Shown in pieces: positions 53,432 to 63,949 of a stretch of 64,000 bases of DNA. The DNA comes from Polaromonas sp. P2-4. Its GTDB lineage: Bacteria; Pseudomonadota; Gammaproteobacteria; Burkholderiales; Burkholderiaceae_C. Every line of letters begins with the position of its first letter. Position 1 is the stretch's first letter. Made by a program: the position numbers and the translations under genes. The notes beneath the pieces are model-generated. The model was not told where the DNA came from, did no database searches, and saw only the letters and a list, made by a program, of their open reading frames with translations. Location: assembly GCA_024703855.1 (NCBI GenBank), contig CP087965.1, forward strand, positions 4,766,001 to 4,830,000, written 5' to 3'.

Positions 53432-55459
53432 ATGACCCCGACCCTCCACCGCGCCACCACCTTCGCCACTGAACAGGCCCGCCGCCTGATGTGTGTCGTC
53501 AGGCGGCATCCCGTGCGGGCGGCTTTGGTGCTGCCCGCGCTGATGCTGCTTTATGTGCTGGCGCTGATTCCGTTCACGCCCGGCATTGGCGACTTGCGCA
53601 AGGCCAAGTCTGAAACGCCGTCGGTGCTGCTGGCTTCTGACGGCACGGTGCTGGCCGAGTACCGGCGCATCAACCGCCAGTGGGTAACGCTGGACAAGAT
53701 TTCGCCCCATGTGGTGAACGCGTTGATCGCCACCGAAGACCACCGGTTTTACGATCACCACGGCATTGACTTCCGGCGCACGGCGGGGGCGGTGCTCAGC
53801 ACCTTGTCGGGTGACCTGCAGGGCGGCTCGACCATCACGCAGCAACTGGCGCGCAACTTGTACCCCGAAGAAATCGGCCGCGCCACCAGCATCACGCGCA
53901 AGGTCAAGGAGGCGATTACCGCGCTGAAAATCGAGGCGGTGTATTCCAAGTCCGAGATCCTGGAGACTTATCTCAACACTGTGCCCTTTTTGTACAACGC
54001 CTTCGGCATCGAAATGGCCGCGCGCACTTATTTCGACAAGTCGGCCGACAAGCTGGACGTGCTGGAGAGCGCCACGCTGATCGGCATGCTCAAGGGCACG
54101 AGCTACTACAACCCGGTGCTCAACCCTGAACGCGCGGTGCAGCGCCTGCAACCTGGTGCTGGCGCAGATGGCCAAACATGGCAAGCTCGACCCGGCCCGG
54201 GTTGCGGTGCTGGCCAAGCGGCCGCTGAAGCTGGACTTTGAGCGGCAGACCGAGGCGCTGGGCCCGGCGCCGCACGTGGCCCAGCATTTGCGCAAATGGC
54301 TGATTGCCTGGGCCGACCATAAGGGCTACAACATTCATACCGATGGACTGAGGGTGCGTACCACCCTCGACATCAAGATCCAGAAGGCGGCCAACCAGGC
54401 GGTGGCGCGGCAGATGGCGCAACTGCAAACCCTGGCCGACGGGCGGCGCAAGGGCGGGCAGGAGCGTGCCGTGTTGCAGGTCGGCTTTTTGGCAATGGAC
54501 CCGCGCAGCGGCGGCGTGCGGGCGTGGGTGGGCAGCCGCGACTTTGCGCAGGAGCAGTTTGACCATGTGAGCCAGGCGCGGCGCCAGCCGGGCTCGACCT
54601 TCAAGCCCTTTGTGTATGGCGCGGCCTTCATGCTGGGGCTCGACCCCTGGACACCTTGATCGACCAGCCCGTGGCCATCTCGTCGCAAGGCGGCGAGGTG
54701 TGGACGCCCAGCGATGCAACGCCACCCAGCTACCAGCCCACCACGCTGCGCGACGGGCTGGCGTATTCCAAAAACACCATCACGGCCCAGCTGATGCAGC
54801 AAGTGGGGCCGGCCCGCGTGGGGCAGCTGGCGCAGGCCCTGGGCGTACGGCAGAGCAAGCTGGACCTGGTGCCGTCGCTCGCCCTGGGCACCAGCCCTGT
54901 CACGCTGATAGAGATGGTCACGGCCTACGGCACTATTGCCAATGGCGGCAGCTACCGGCCGCCGGTGCTGGTGCTGAGCGTGGAAGACCGCAACGGCCAG
55001 CTGCTGGAACAGTTCGAGCCCGTCAGGGAGCACGAGCCGGCCATGCCGCGTGCCCACGCGCTGACGCTGGTGAACGCGATGCGGGGCGTGATTGACGAGG
55101 GCACGGGCACGGCCATTCGCCAGCGCTACGGCATCCAGGCCGACGTGGCCGGCAAGACCGGCACCACACAAGACAACACCGACGGCTGGTTCATCATGAT
55201 GAACCCGCAACTGGTGGCCGGGGCCCGGGTCGGCTTTAACGACAACAGCGTGACGATGGGAGCCTGGGGGCAGGGCGCCTGCAGCGCGCTGCCCATGGTG
55301 GGGGAAGTTTTTCAGCAGGCATTTCGCAACCGCTGGCTCGACCAGAACGCTGAATTCGACATTCCGCGGCCGCGGCCAGAGCAGCGCCGGGACGACCCGT
55401 TCGGGGAGATCGTGAACAGTGTGTTTGGCAGGATCTTGCGGCAGCTGCGGGTCAATTGA
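53432..55459 (+). CDS. mrcA: Class A penicillin-binding protein 1A-like (two frameshifts)
   Basis: Bifunctional peptidoglycan synthase. One N-terminal span (VLPALMLLYVLALIPFTPG) is followed by a glycosyltransferase 51 domain with EDHRFYDHHGID (about residue 101) and GGSTITQQLARNLYPEE (about 131). The transpeptidase domain has the SxxK nucleophile in RQPGSTFKPFVYGAA (about 388), SxN in AYSKNTITAQ (about 446) and KTGTTQDNTDGWF (about 574). Indels lie near 54150 and 54648. At about 675 residues it is shorter than PBP1A of enterics and lacks its ODD insert. A related paralogue follows at 56907. Confidence 0.88.
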
Positions 55460-55467
55460 CCGAAGGT

Positions 55468-55530
55468 GCTACTAAAAACATAGCTGCTTGCGACCGTGTT
55501 GATTGGGCTAGAGGCTAATTTCGTTGTAAA
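55468..55530 (+). repeat. 63-bp dispersed repeat, copy 8
   Basis: GCTACTAAAAACATAGCTGC through GGGCTAGAGGCTAATTTCG, starting 9 bp after the penicillin-binding protein stop. Confidence 0.85.
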
Positions 55531-55674
55531 AAACAACCGACAAGGCCGCGTGAGCAGCATTGCGTAGCGGCGAAAACACGATAGTGATGGCGTCACCATG
55601 GGCGCGCATGGTCGGCCAGGGTGTCCAACCGCAGCTGTGTTACTGTTTTGGCTTCTGACCCGCCGGAGCGCTCC

Positions 55675-56049
55675 ATGCCACGCTTTCTTCTTGACGAAGC
55701 CCAGATTCACCCTGCCATCCGCACCAAGATTGCGATGCATCAGCAGGCCATCGTGCAGGAGGTGATCACGGCGATCAGGGACAACGACGTGGTGGTGGTG
55801 GGAATGGGGATGAACCCTTTTCCCAGAAAGGCGTGCAAGGCGCTGGACGATGTCGGGCAGGCTTTTCGGTATCTGGAATACGGCAACTATCTGAACACCT
55901 GGCGCGAGCGCAATGCGCTCAAGATGTGGACCGGCTGGCCCACCTTTCCGATGGTGTTCGTCAAGGGCACTCTGGTGGGCGGCTCTACAAATCTACAGAC
56001 GCTGATCGACAGCGGCGAGTTGAAAAAGATGCTGGCACCGCCCGCCTGA
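55675..56049 (+). CDS. Glutaredoxin-fold protein without CxxC
   Basis: 124 residues. The thioredoxin-like fold and GSH-binding parts are seen (VVVVGMGMNPFPRKACKALD, WPTFPMVFVKGTLVGGSTNL with the cis-Pro TFP). The active-site position normally CPxC or CGFS is NPFPRKAC: no nucleophilic Cys occurs at the first position, and the only nearby Cys is three residues late. Homologues of this kind are known in beta-proteobacteria; redox activity is doubtful. Start ATG 55675. Follows the penicillin-binding protein gene and a repeat. Confidence 0.85.
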   Translation: MPRFLLDEAQIHPAIRTKIAMHQQAIVQEVITAIRDNDVVVVGMGMNPFPRKACKALDDVGQAFRYLEYGNYLNTWRERNALKMWTGWPTFPMVFVKGTLVGGSTNLQTLIDSGELKKMLAPPA

Positions 56050-56254
56050 TGCTGGGCGGTAATCGGGGGGCGGATTCCCATTAATCTCAGCGGGCGCAAT
56101 GGTGACTGATGCTAAACAGCGAGCGGAGGAATGCAGTCCTACACAACAACGCGACAGATGCGGAGAGTCAAAGCGTCCAATCCGGAACTGCGCCAGGCAC
56201 TCTTTCTGTTTCAATAAAAGCTGTTTCTTCAACGGCTGCTCACGGGAGGTTCAG

Positions 56255-56512
56255 ATGCGATTCGATCTTTTTCAAACCAGCGTAGATGCTCACACACGGA
56301 AAGCCCAGGAATACCTGCAACAGGCCAACCTTGCCCGCCTGGATCACCAGGTAGCAGCAGAACATCATTCAGCGCTGGCATCGATGTACGCGCAGCGAGT
56401 TGCCTGGCTTGAGCAGGAGTTGTCCAACTCAGCGACTGGTTTTGGCTCGCCTTTGCGAGGTGTCGCGTCCAAGCAGGCCGATGGGCCAAAACGCGGCCTG
56501 AATCGATCGTGA
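56255..56512 (+). CDS. Small helical hypothetical protein
   Basis: 85 residues; ATG 56255 is preceded by GGGAGG at proper spacing, so I prefer it to the longer frame from 56099. Helical, mostly coiled-coil-like sequence (HTRKAQEYLQQANLARLDHQ, HHSALASMYAQRVAWLEQEL). No recognised family. Sits between the glutaredoxin-like gene and a MITE-like element. Confidence 0.68.
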   Translation: MRFDLFQTSVDAHTRKAQEYLQQANLARLDHQVAAEHHSALASMYAQRVAWLEQELSNSATGFGSPLRGVASKQADGPKRGLNRS

Positions 56513-56554
56513 CATTGTCACGATCGTAAAAGAGGCGGACGGATCGACGGCACC

Positions 56555-56728
56555 TATTGATCTTTCCTTAATGGATGACACTCTTGCGGTCATCGCGCGG
56601 CCTAGGCACCGCCTCGTCATCGCGAGGCCGCAGGCCGTGGCGATCCATCGTCGATCAAGCGCCGCCATGGATTGCCGCGCTGCGCCTGCAATGACACGGA
56701 GGCTGTCACGAATTGTGGAAAGCCCAAT
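56555..56728 (+). repeat. 174-bp MITE-like element, copy 3 (single unit)
   Basis: ATTGATCTTTCC at one end and GGAAAGCCCAAT at the other: 12-bp terminal inverted repeats with two mismatches. The body carries TGGATGACACTCTTGCGGTC, CATCGCGAGGCCGCAGGCCG and CCATGGATTGCCGCGCTGCG. No target-site duplication is clear. It lies in a 395-bp gap; the rest (56730-56906) shows only the leader of the next penicillin-binding protein gene. Confidence 0.87.
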
Positions 56729-56906
56729 AGTTGTTCGAATCCAGTTACAGGCACCGGCCAATAGCGGTGTCTAATTGCATTTTGGGTCGCGAAGGGGGCA
56801 ATGCAATTGCACCGTCCGCTTGGGCTGCTGCAGCTAGCACAGTCTCCAGGCGCTGGCGCGGCCGTCCTGCAGCTCCAAAATAGGCTCAACCCTAGACTCG
56901 TTTTTG

Positions 56907-59341
56907 ATGAAAATTTCCCTAGCCCGTATCAAACCCCTTGCCGCTGAAATCTTCCACCGCCTGCGCCACCCCACCAAGCGCGGCATCGCCTTGTCACTGG
57001 CTGCCTTGCCGGTGCTGTTGCTGTTGTATGTCCTGGTCCTGATTCCCTTTACCCCGAGCATCGGGGACGTCAGAAAGGCCAAGTTGCAGCAGCCTGCCAC
57101 GGTGCTTTCGGCCGATGGCAAGGAGCTGGCCGTGTTCCAGCGCGCCAACCGTGATTGGGTGAAGCTCGCTGAAATTTCCCCTAACGTGGTTGCCGCGCTG
57201 ATCTCTACCGAGGACCACCGCTTCTTCGAGCACCATGGCATCGACTTCAAGCGTGCATGGCCTCGGCGGTGCTGCACACCTTCTCTGGCGACACCCAGGG
57301 CGGTTCGACCATCACGCAGCAGCTCGCCCGCAACCTGTACCCCGAACAGGTTGGCCCGCGCGGAGCTTGACGCGCAAGATCAAGGAGGTCATCACGGCGC
57401 TGAAGATCGAGGCGGTCTATACCAAAGACGAGATTCTTGAGACCTACCTCAACACGGTGCCTTTTCTCTACAACGCCTACGGTATCGAAATGGCGGCCCG
57501 CACCTACTTCGACAAGTCGGCCGACGAGTTGAATGTGCTGGAGAGCGCCACGCTGATCGGCATGCTGAAGGGCACGAGCTACTACAACCCGGTGCTCAAC
57601 CCTGAACGCGCCGTGCAACGCCGCAACACGGTGCTGGGCCAAATGGTCAAGCACGAGAAGCTGGACGCCAAGAAGCTGGAAGCGCTGAAAAAAGGCCGCT
57701 CAAGATTGATTTCGAGCGGCAGACCGAGCCGCTGGGCTCCGCGCCGCATGTCAGCCAGTACTTGCGCCGGTGGCTGATCGAATGGGCCGACCGCAACGAC
57801 TACAACATCTACGCCGACGGGCTGGTGGTGCGCACCACCATCGACTCGCGGCTGCAGAAGCTGGCCAACCAGGCGGTGGCGCGCCAGGCCAACAGCCTGC
57901 AAGGCGTGGCCAATGCCGAGTGGGGGCCGCGTGCGTGGGGTGCCAAAAGGACCTGGTGAATGCCTTCGTGCGCGAGACCCCTGAGTACAAGGCCGCACGC
58001 GATTCGGGCCTGACGGATGCGCTGGCCCTGAAGCAGGTGCAGGCTGACCCGGCCTTCATGCTGGCGCTGCGGCAGGACAAGACCCGTTTGCAGGCCGGCT
58101 TTGTGGCGCTGGACCCGAGCAACGGCCATGTGATGGCCTGGGTGGGCAGCCGCGACTTCCGGCTGGACCCGTTCGACCATGTGCAGCAGGCGCGCAGGCA
58201 GCCCGGATCGACCTTCAAGCCCTTCGTTTACGGCGCCGCTTTTGAGAAGGGCGCCAGTCCCGCCGACAGTTTTGTGGACCAAGCCGTGGAGATTTCGCTG
58301 GGCGGCAGCGCAGTCTGGCGGCCCAGCGATGGCAGCAGCGCCCAGCGGGCAAACGATGACCCTGCGTGACGGCCTGGTGTATTCCAAAAACACCATCACC
58401 GCCCAGGTCATGCAGACCGTGGGCCCTGAGCGGGTGGCCAATCTGGCCCAGGCCATGGGCGTGCGGCAAAGCAAGCTCGAGCAGGTGCCCTCGCTCGCGC
58501 TGGGAACCAGCCCGGTGACCTTGAAGGAAATGGTCTCGGCCTACAGCACCATCGCCAACAGCGGCAACTACATCGAGCCGATATTGGTCACGCGTATTGA
58601 AGACCGCAACGGCAAGGTGCTTGAAGCGTTTCAGGCCAAAGCGCCGGAGCAGGCCATGTCCGTCGCCACCGCGCAAACGCTGGTCGACGTGATGCGCGGC
58701 GTTATCGACAGGGGCACCGGCGCCGGCATTCGCAGCCGCTACGGCATTCAGGCCGACGTGGCGGGAAAAACCGGCACCACCCAGGACAACACCGATGGCT
58801 GGTTCATCCTGATGCACCCGCAACTGGTGGCCGGCGCCTGGGTTGGCTTTAACGACAACCGCGTGACACTGAGCGACTACTGGGGCCAGGGTGCGCACAG
58901 CGCGCTGCCCATCGTTGGCGACTTTTTCAGCAGTCCCTGCGGTCCCGCGTGGTCGATCAGGGTGCGCGCTTTGCCGTGCCGCCAGGGTCGAGCGCGCTGG
59001 ACCCGGCGGCTCAAGTGAACGACTGGTTCAATAGCCTGTTCCCTCAGGGCGCCACGCCGCAGCCGGCACAAACTCCCGAGACCGAGGTTATTTTGGCGCC
59101 CGAACCGGCCACGCCACCAACGCCTGCCATGCCGCCGGAAGTTGTCCAGGATCCGGTGCCACAGCAGGTGCCACAGGCCGGTACAGTATTCCCGTCGCCT
59201 GCAGGGCTTGCGCCGGGCACGTCGACGGGGCCACGCTTCGTACTCGTCCCGGCGCGGCCGGCCATAGCGCCAGAGCGCGGCGGCGGCATCCCGATACTGC
59301 GTGAGTCAGGGGTGCCCGAAAACGCCGGCAACGGCCAGTGA
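56907..59341 (+). CDS. Class A penicillin-binding protein paralogue (several frameshifts)
   Basis: Close paralogue of the protein encoded at 53432, with the same order of motifs: N-terminal span (LPVLLLLYVLVLIPFTPSI), GT51 motifs EDHRFFEHHGID and GGSTITQQLARNLYPEQ, then transpeptidase STFK (about 433), SKN (about 492) and KTGTTQDNTDGWF (about 620). Unlike its partner it has an extra stretch between the two domains (about 57960-58080) and a Pro-rich C-terminal tail (PAQTPETEVILAPEPATPPT). Frame changes occur near 57258, 57355, 57700, 57950, 58350 and 58935. ATG 56907. About 810 residues when joined. Heavily damaged but with all catalytic motifs present. Confidence 0.82.
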
Positions 59342-59365
59342 ACCACGGCTGGATGAATGATTTAA

Positions 59366-59430
59366 TGCTACTAATAAGATAGCTGCTAGCGCCCATATTT
59401 GTTGGGCTATAGCCCGATTTGACTGATAAG
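59366..59430 (+). repeat. 63-bp dispersed repeat, copy 9
   Basis: ATGCTACTAATAAGATAGCT through GGGCTATAGCCCGATTTGAC; the copy with the most symmetrical core (GGGCTATAGCCC). Confidence 0.88.
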
Positions 59431-59608
59431 TAGGGTCCCGGTCTCAAAACAGGCGAAAAGCCAACTTCACGAGCTGAGGGGCCCAGAACTCACACAGCAC
59501 CAGCTTGACGGTCCCGATGTCGATCAGCGGAATGCGCGCAAGCGTCTTGATTTGCGTGATGGGGCCGATAGCGAGTTTGCGGCCTGCTTGCGTGCACAAT
59601 TGCAACCC

Positions 59609-60438
59609 ATGCTGATTCACCCTCAAATCAATCCCGTCGCCCTGCAACTCGGCCCCGTCGCTATTCACTGGTATGGCCTGACCTACCTGGCGGCTTTTGG
59701 CCTGTTCTTTTTCTGGCCACCCGGCGGCTGCGGCACCAGCCTTATGCCTTCATCACCGGCCCCGGCGCCTGGTCGCGCAAGGACATTGAAGACATGCTGT
59801 TTCTGGGTGTCATGGGCGTGGTGCTTGGCGGTCGGCTGGGCTATTGCCTGTTTTACAAACCGGGCTACTACCTGACGCATCCGCTGGAGATTCTGGCGGT
59901 CTGGCAGGGTGGTATGAGCTTTCATGGCGGCATGCTGGGTGTGCTGGCCTCGCAGTTCTGGTTTGTGCGCTCGCGCCAGCGGCCCTGGCTGCAGGTGATG
60001 GACTTCGTTGCGCCTTGTGTGCCCCTGGGGCTGGCGGCGGGGCGTGTTGGTAATTTCATCAATGGCGAGTTGTGGGGCCGTTTCAGTTCGCCTGATTTGC
60101 CGTGGGGCATGGTGTTTCGCAACAGCGGCTCCATGCTACCGCGCCATCCGTCGCAGGTGTACCAGTTCTTGCTCGAGGGGCTGCTGCTGTTTGTGCTGCT
60201 GTGGCTGTACGCGCGGCAACCGCGCAAGACGGGCCAGGTTTCCGGCGCCTTTCTGGTGGGTTATGGCGTGTTCCGTTTCATCGCCGAGTTTTTCCGCGCG
60301 CCGGACGACTTTCTCGGCATTCTGGCCCTGGGCATGAGCATGGGCCAGTGGCTGTGTGTGCCCATGATCGTGGGCGGCGCCGGCCTGTGGTGGTGGGCTT
60401 CGCAGCGGGCTGCTTCGGCGCCGGCGGCGCGCGCCTGA
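59609..60438 (+). CDS. lgt: Prolipoprotein diacylglyceryl transferase (compensated frameshift)
   Basis: Inner-membrane enzyme that adds diacylglycerol to the lipobox Cys of lipoproteins. The N-terminus MLIHPQINPVALQLGPVAIH begins at ATG 59609. A pair of indels puts 59714-59793 into a third frame, where FITGPGAWSRKDIEDMLF is found. The rest is in frame: GVVLGGRLGYCLFYKPGYYL, HGGMLGVLASQFWFVRSRQR and the signature GRVGNFINGELWGR (about residue 147). RHPSQVYQFLLEGLLLFVLL and the C-terminal span follow. About 277 residues, all seven spans accounted for. Confidence 0.9.
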
Positions 60439-60531
60439 GCGGGGTGAACTGAGGGGGATGACGGCTCGTCTCCCGCCCCGCGCAAGAAGGCCGGCGCGAC
60501 CGGTCGACCGGTTTGCGTCGGCTGTTGCTTT

Positions 60532-63080
60532 TTGGTCGCAGGGGGGCAGACTGATACGCGGTGTACCGATTTCGCCGCCTGTTGCCAGGGGGCTGAAAGC
60601 GAGCGCAGCGATGAAAGAAAAGAACTTCGGTTGGCCATCGTTTTCTTCGGCGGCGTATCGCTGGCGATTTACCAGCACGGTATTAACCGCGAAATCCTCA
60701 ATCTGGTCAGAGCGTCAAAAATCTGCCACAGGGATAAATCCTATGAAGGCGCTGAGAAATCAGTGCCTGGCTTTCATGACTATTACCCTGATGAGCCGGA
60801 AAGCTCGACCGGAGACGTCTACCTCGAATTTCTGGAAGCCCTTGGGCGGGACATTGATCTTCGGGTCATCGTCGACGTCATAGCGGGAGCCTCCGCGGGG
60901 GCATCAACGGCGTGGCCCTGGCCACGGCACTGGCCCATGACCTGAGTCTGGCGCCTATCACCGACATGTGGCTGACCGAAGCCGACATGCTCAATCTGCT
61001 GGCGCCTGAGGCCAGGGCGCGGCTTTGGAGCAAGTGGTATTTTTGGCCGCTCATGCGTCCCCTGCTTACCCGGCTCGACCGCGAGGGCTTGCTGCCCGGG
61101 AAGGCCGACGCTGAAATGAAGGAGCGGGTCTCGGTTTTTCTGCGCTCTCGCTGGTTCAAGCCGCCGCTGGACGGTCGCCGCATGACCACGCTGATGCTGG
61201 ATGGCCTGGTGGCGATGGGGAAAACCGGCTCGGCTTCGGAATCGCTGTTGCCCACGGGGGCAAGGCTTGATCTTCTGGTCACCGTGACCGATTTCAGAGG
61301 GCTCGACCGGCCCATCTTCATCCATGATCCGCCGGTTGCGCATGAAAGGGAGCATCGCCACGTTCTTCGCTTCAGCCTCGACCATCGCAGAACCGGCCAT
61401 CTGAAGAGCGACTTCGACGTTGATAATCTCCCGTCTCTGGCCTTTGCCGGCCGCGCATCGGCCTCGTACCCTGGGGCATTTCCGCCAGCCCAGATCCGTG
61501 AAATCGACGACATTCTGGCTGAACGCCATAGGCCGTGGCCGGCGCGCACCCACTTCCTGGATCGCAATTTCCGGCGCTACCGTGAGCAGGGAGAAAATCC
61601 CGAGGACGCGGTACTGGTCGACGGCAGCGTTCTCGACAACAAGCCCATCATGGCCTGTGTGGAGGCCATCCGCACCCATGGCGCTTTCCGTGAAGTGGAT
61701 CGTCGCCTCGTCTTTATAGACCCTCACCTCAGGCGCGAGAAAGCGGTGTCCGGCAATGGCGTTCCGGGTTTTTCGCCACTTTGCGCGCGGCGCTCTCGGA
61801 CCTGCCTCGCCACGATCCCGTTTACAACGAACTGGCAGTGATCAGTCGGTACAACCGGCAGGCGCGGCGCTTGAAGGCTTCCATCTTGGACGCGCTCCCA
61901 TGTCGCGAGGATGATCGAAGACTTGACCGAGGGCGGTCTCAGGGGCAAGTTCACGACCGACGACTTGCGGCACTGGCGGCTCTCATCCACCAAGGTACTG
62001 TCCGGCACGGCGATCGTCTATGACGCCTGGATGCGTTCCATCATTCTCGAAGGCCTGGATTTCATCGTTCAGGTCATCGTCAGCGCCTGCCAGTACGCCG
62101 CGGATTCGCGGGAAGCGCGTCGCGTCCAGGAGACCGTCGAGGCATGGGCCAGAAATCAGGGAATCATTGCTGCCCACTACTCGATGCCGGAAGGCCTTTA
62201 TAAATATTCTGATTTGCCCAAATTTGCAAGAATCATCGGGGATTTTGGCGTTATCTACAAAAAGAGACGATTGAATTTTGTTCTGCATGAAATCAATGAT
62301 CTCTATCACGATATTCAGGCGGATGATTCCGGTGCGGCCAATCCTGAATCTCTGGATCTTTTGAAGATAAAGGTGCAAAAATGCCTTGACGATTTGTCGG
62401 TTTATGACGATATCGGTTTTTTAAGTCGTCAGGCCGTTTCCATGTGTCGAAAGTTGTTCGTTGGGCGGTTTGCCAATGAAAAGGCAAACATGATTTCTGC
62501 CGAGATCGATTTTCTTGGTCAGGACGACATCGATGAAATATCGAAACTGGTCGCAAGGCTGGGCGTGGAATGCGACATGGAGCGGTCAATGGACAATGCG
62601 GATGCCGTCATGGCATCTCCGTTGCTTCTGAATCTCGGTGAGCGCAGTCGCATTGCGATACTCACCGGCTACCTCGGCTATTTTTACTGGGACATCATCC
62701 TGCGTCCAACGGCCAGTGCCCTGTCATTGGACGCAGGCCCGATCGACGAGATTCTGATCGACCGCATCAGCCCCGAAGATGCGACCACCATCACGCTCAA
62801 TGATCAGAAGGGTGTTCTGCAGGGCGGGTCATTCGCCGGCTTTGGCGGTTTTCTCAGCCGGTCGATTCGTGAAAATGACTATTTGTGGGGCCGGCTCCAC
62901 GCGGTGGACCGGCTCTTCGATATTCTGGACAGCACGGTTCCGGCGACCAGACGTGGCGATTTCGACATTGCCGCCCTGAAAAAACGTGCGTTCGGGAAGG
63001 TGCTTGAGGAGGAGGCCAAGCGGCTCAGGTTCATTCCTGAGTTGATGGCCGAACTCAGGGAGGCCGTCGCACGCCTTTGA
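60532..63080 (+). CDS. Patatin-like phospholipase with DUF3376-type C-terminus (frameshifted)
   Basis: About 850 residues. The patatin domain starts ELRLAIVFFGGVSLAIYQHG (oxyanion GGV), has the nucleophile elbow GASAGGINGVALATAL after an indel near 60897, and the dyad Asp in VDGSVLDNKP (about residue 363). The C-terminal half is helical and includes GKFTTDDLRHWRLSSTKVLS, RLNFVLHEINDLYHDIQADD and GGFLSRSIRENDYLWGRLHA, as in the DUF3376 patatin-related proteins. Further indels lie near 61775 and 61905. The start is uncertain. Follows lgt directly. Homologues of this size are uncharacterised or predicted to act on membrane lipids. Confidence 0.8.
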
Positions 63081-63202
63081 CGCTATCCATGGACGCCATC
63101 GCCGCCGGTTGTCGACGGTCCCTGTCCCGTCTGCTGGCGCTGGGGTGGGGACAGGGTTTGTCCGGATGAAACAAGACTTGCGGTCACGCGTCGGGTTGTT
63201 CA

Positions 63203-63218
63203 TAATTACGCGTAATTA
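63203..63218. promoter_or_regulatory. Palindromic operator upstream of the GntR gene
   Basis: TAATTACGCGTAATTA, a perfect 16-bp dyad, followed at once by CATGAAATTACC, a third half-site. It lies 63 bp upstream of ATG 63281. AT-rich dyads of this form are typical FadR/GntR targets, suggesting autoregulation. Confidence 0.6.
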
Positions 63219-63280
63219 CATGAAATTACCACGACAGTTGCCGGCGGTCAATGCCAAATCAGCCTGAAGGAACCCTTGCC

Positions 63281-63949
63281 ATGCGTCTTGTCCAGAGTTC
63301 ATTGCACCAGGAGGTCGCCGACACCCTGCGCGAGCAGATTTTTGCGGGCCTGCTTGCGCCGGGCAGTTTTCTGGATGAAGTCGCCCTGTGCGAGCGGCTG
63401 GAAATCTCCCGCACGCCGTTGCGTGAGGCGCTGAAGGTGCTGACCTCGGAAGGCCTGCTGCGCCACGAACCCCGGCGCGGTTGCTTTGTCAGTGAAGTCA
63501 CCGAGCAGGATCTGGACGATATTTTTCCGGTGATTGCGCTGCTGGAAGGGCGCTGCGCCTATGAGGCGGCGCGCAATGCGACCGATGCCGACCTGGCGGC
63601 GCTTACGACGCTGCACGAGCGGCTGAACAGCCATGCGCAGGCGGGCCGCATCAATGACTATTACGCGGCGAATTTCGCGATTCACGAGGCCATTATTTTG
63701 CTGGCCAACAACCGCTGGCTGGCGCAGGCGATTGCCGATTTGCGCAAGATTTTGAAGCTGGCGCGCTTGCAGTCGCTGCAGGCGCCGGGCCGGCTGGCGC
63801 AAAGCCTGTCTGAGCACATGACGGTGTTTGCCGCGCTGAAAAGCCGCGACAGCGAAGGCGCCGAGGCCGCCATGCGCACGCACTTGCTGCGCCAGCGCGA
63901 AGCCTTGCGCGAGGTGGCCCGCAACCAGCGCTCGAGGGTCGCATCATGA
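63281..63949 (+). CDS. GntR family regulator, FCD subfamily
   Basis: About 222 residues. The N-terminal winged helix is QEVADTLREQIFAGLLAPGS, LDEVALCERLEISRTPLREA and LKVLTSEGLLRHEPRRGCFV. The C-terminal FCD domain (FPVIALLEGRCAYEAARNAT, NFAIHEAIILLANNRWLAQA, SEHMTVFAALKSRDSEGAEA) carries the metal-binding Asp/His positions. I choose ATG 63281 because AAGGA is well spaced; ATG 63251 would add ten residues. The stop overlaps the next ATG (ATGA), so the downstream gene is cotranscribed. Confidence 0.92.
   Translation: MRLVQSSLHQEVADTLREQIFAGLLAPGSFLDEVALCERLEISRTPLREALKVLTSEGLLRHEPRRGCFVSEVTEQDLDDIFPVIALLEGRCAYEAARNATDADLAALTTLHERLNSHAQAGRINDYYAANFAIHEAIILLANNRWLAQAIADLRKILKLARLQSLQAPGRLAQSLSEHMTVFAALKSRDSEGAEAAMRTHLLRQREALREVARNQRSRVAS

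Noticed and set aside
59444..59668. Minus-strand frame ending IPLIDIGTVKLVLCEF
   Set aside because: It overlaps the lgt start and leader and shows no clear family; possibly a relic, but not supportable.
60532..63080. Patatin protein as a CBASS effector
   Set aside because: No nucleotide cyclase or sensor gene is adjacent. Its neighbour is lgt, and the large C-terminus fits the DUF3376 group instead.
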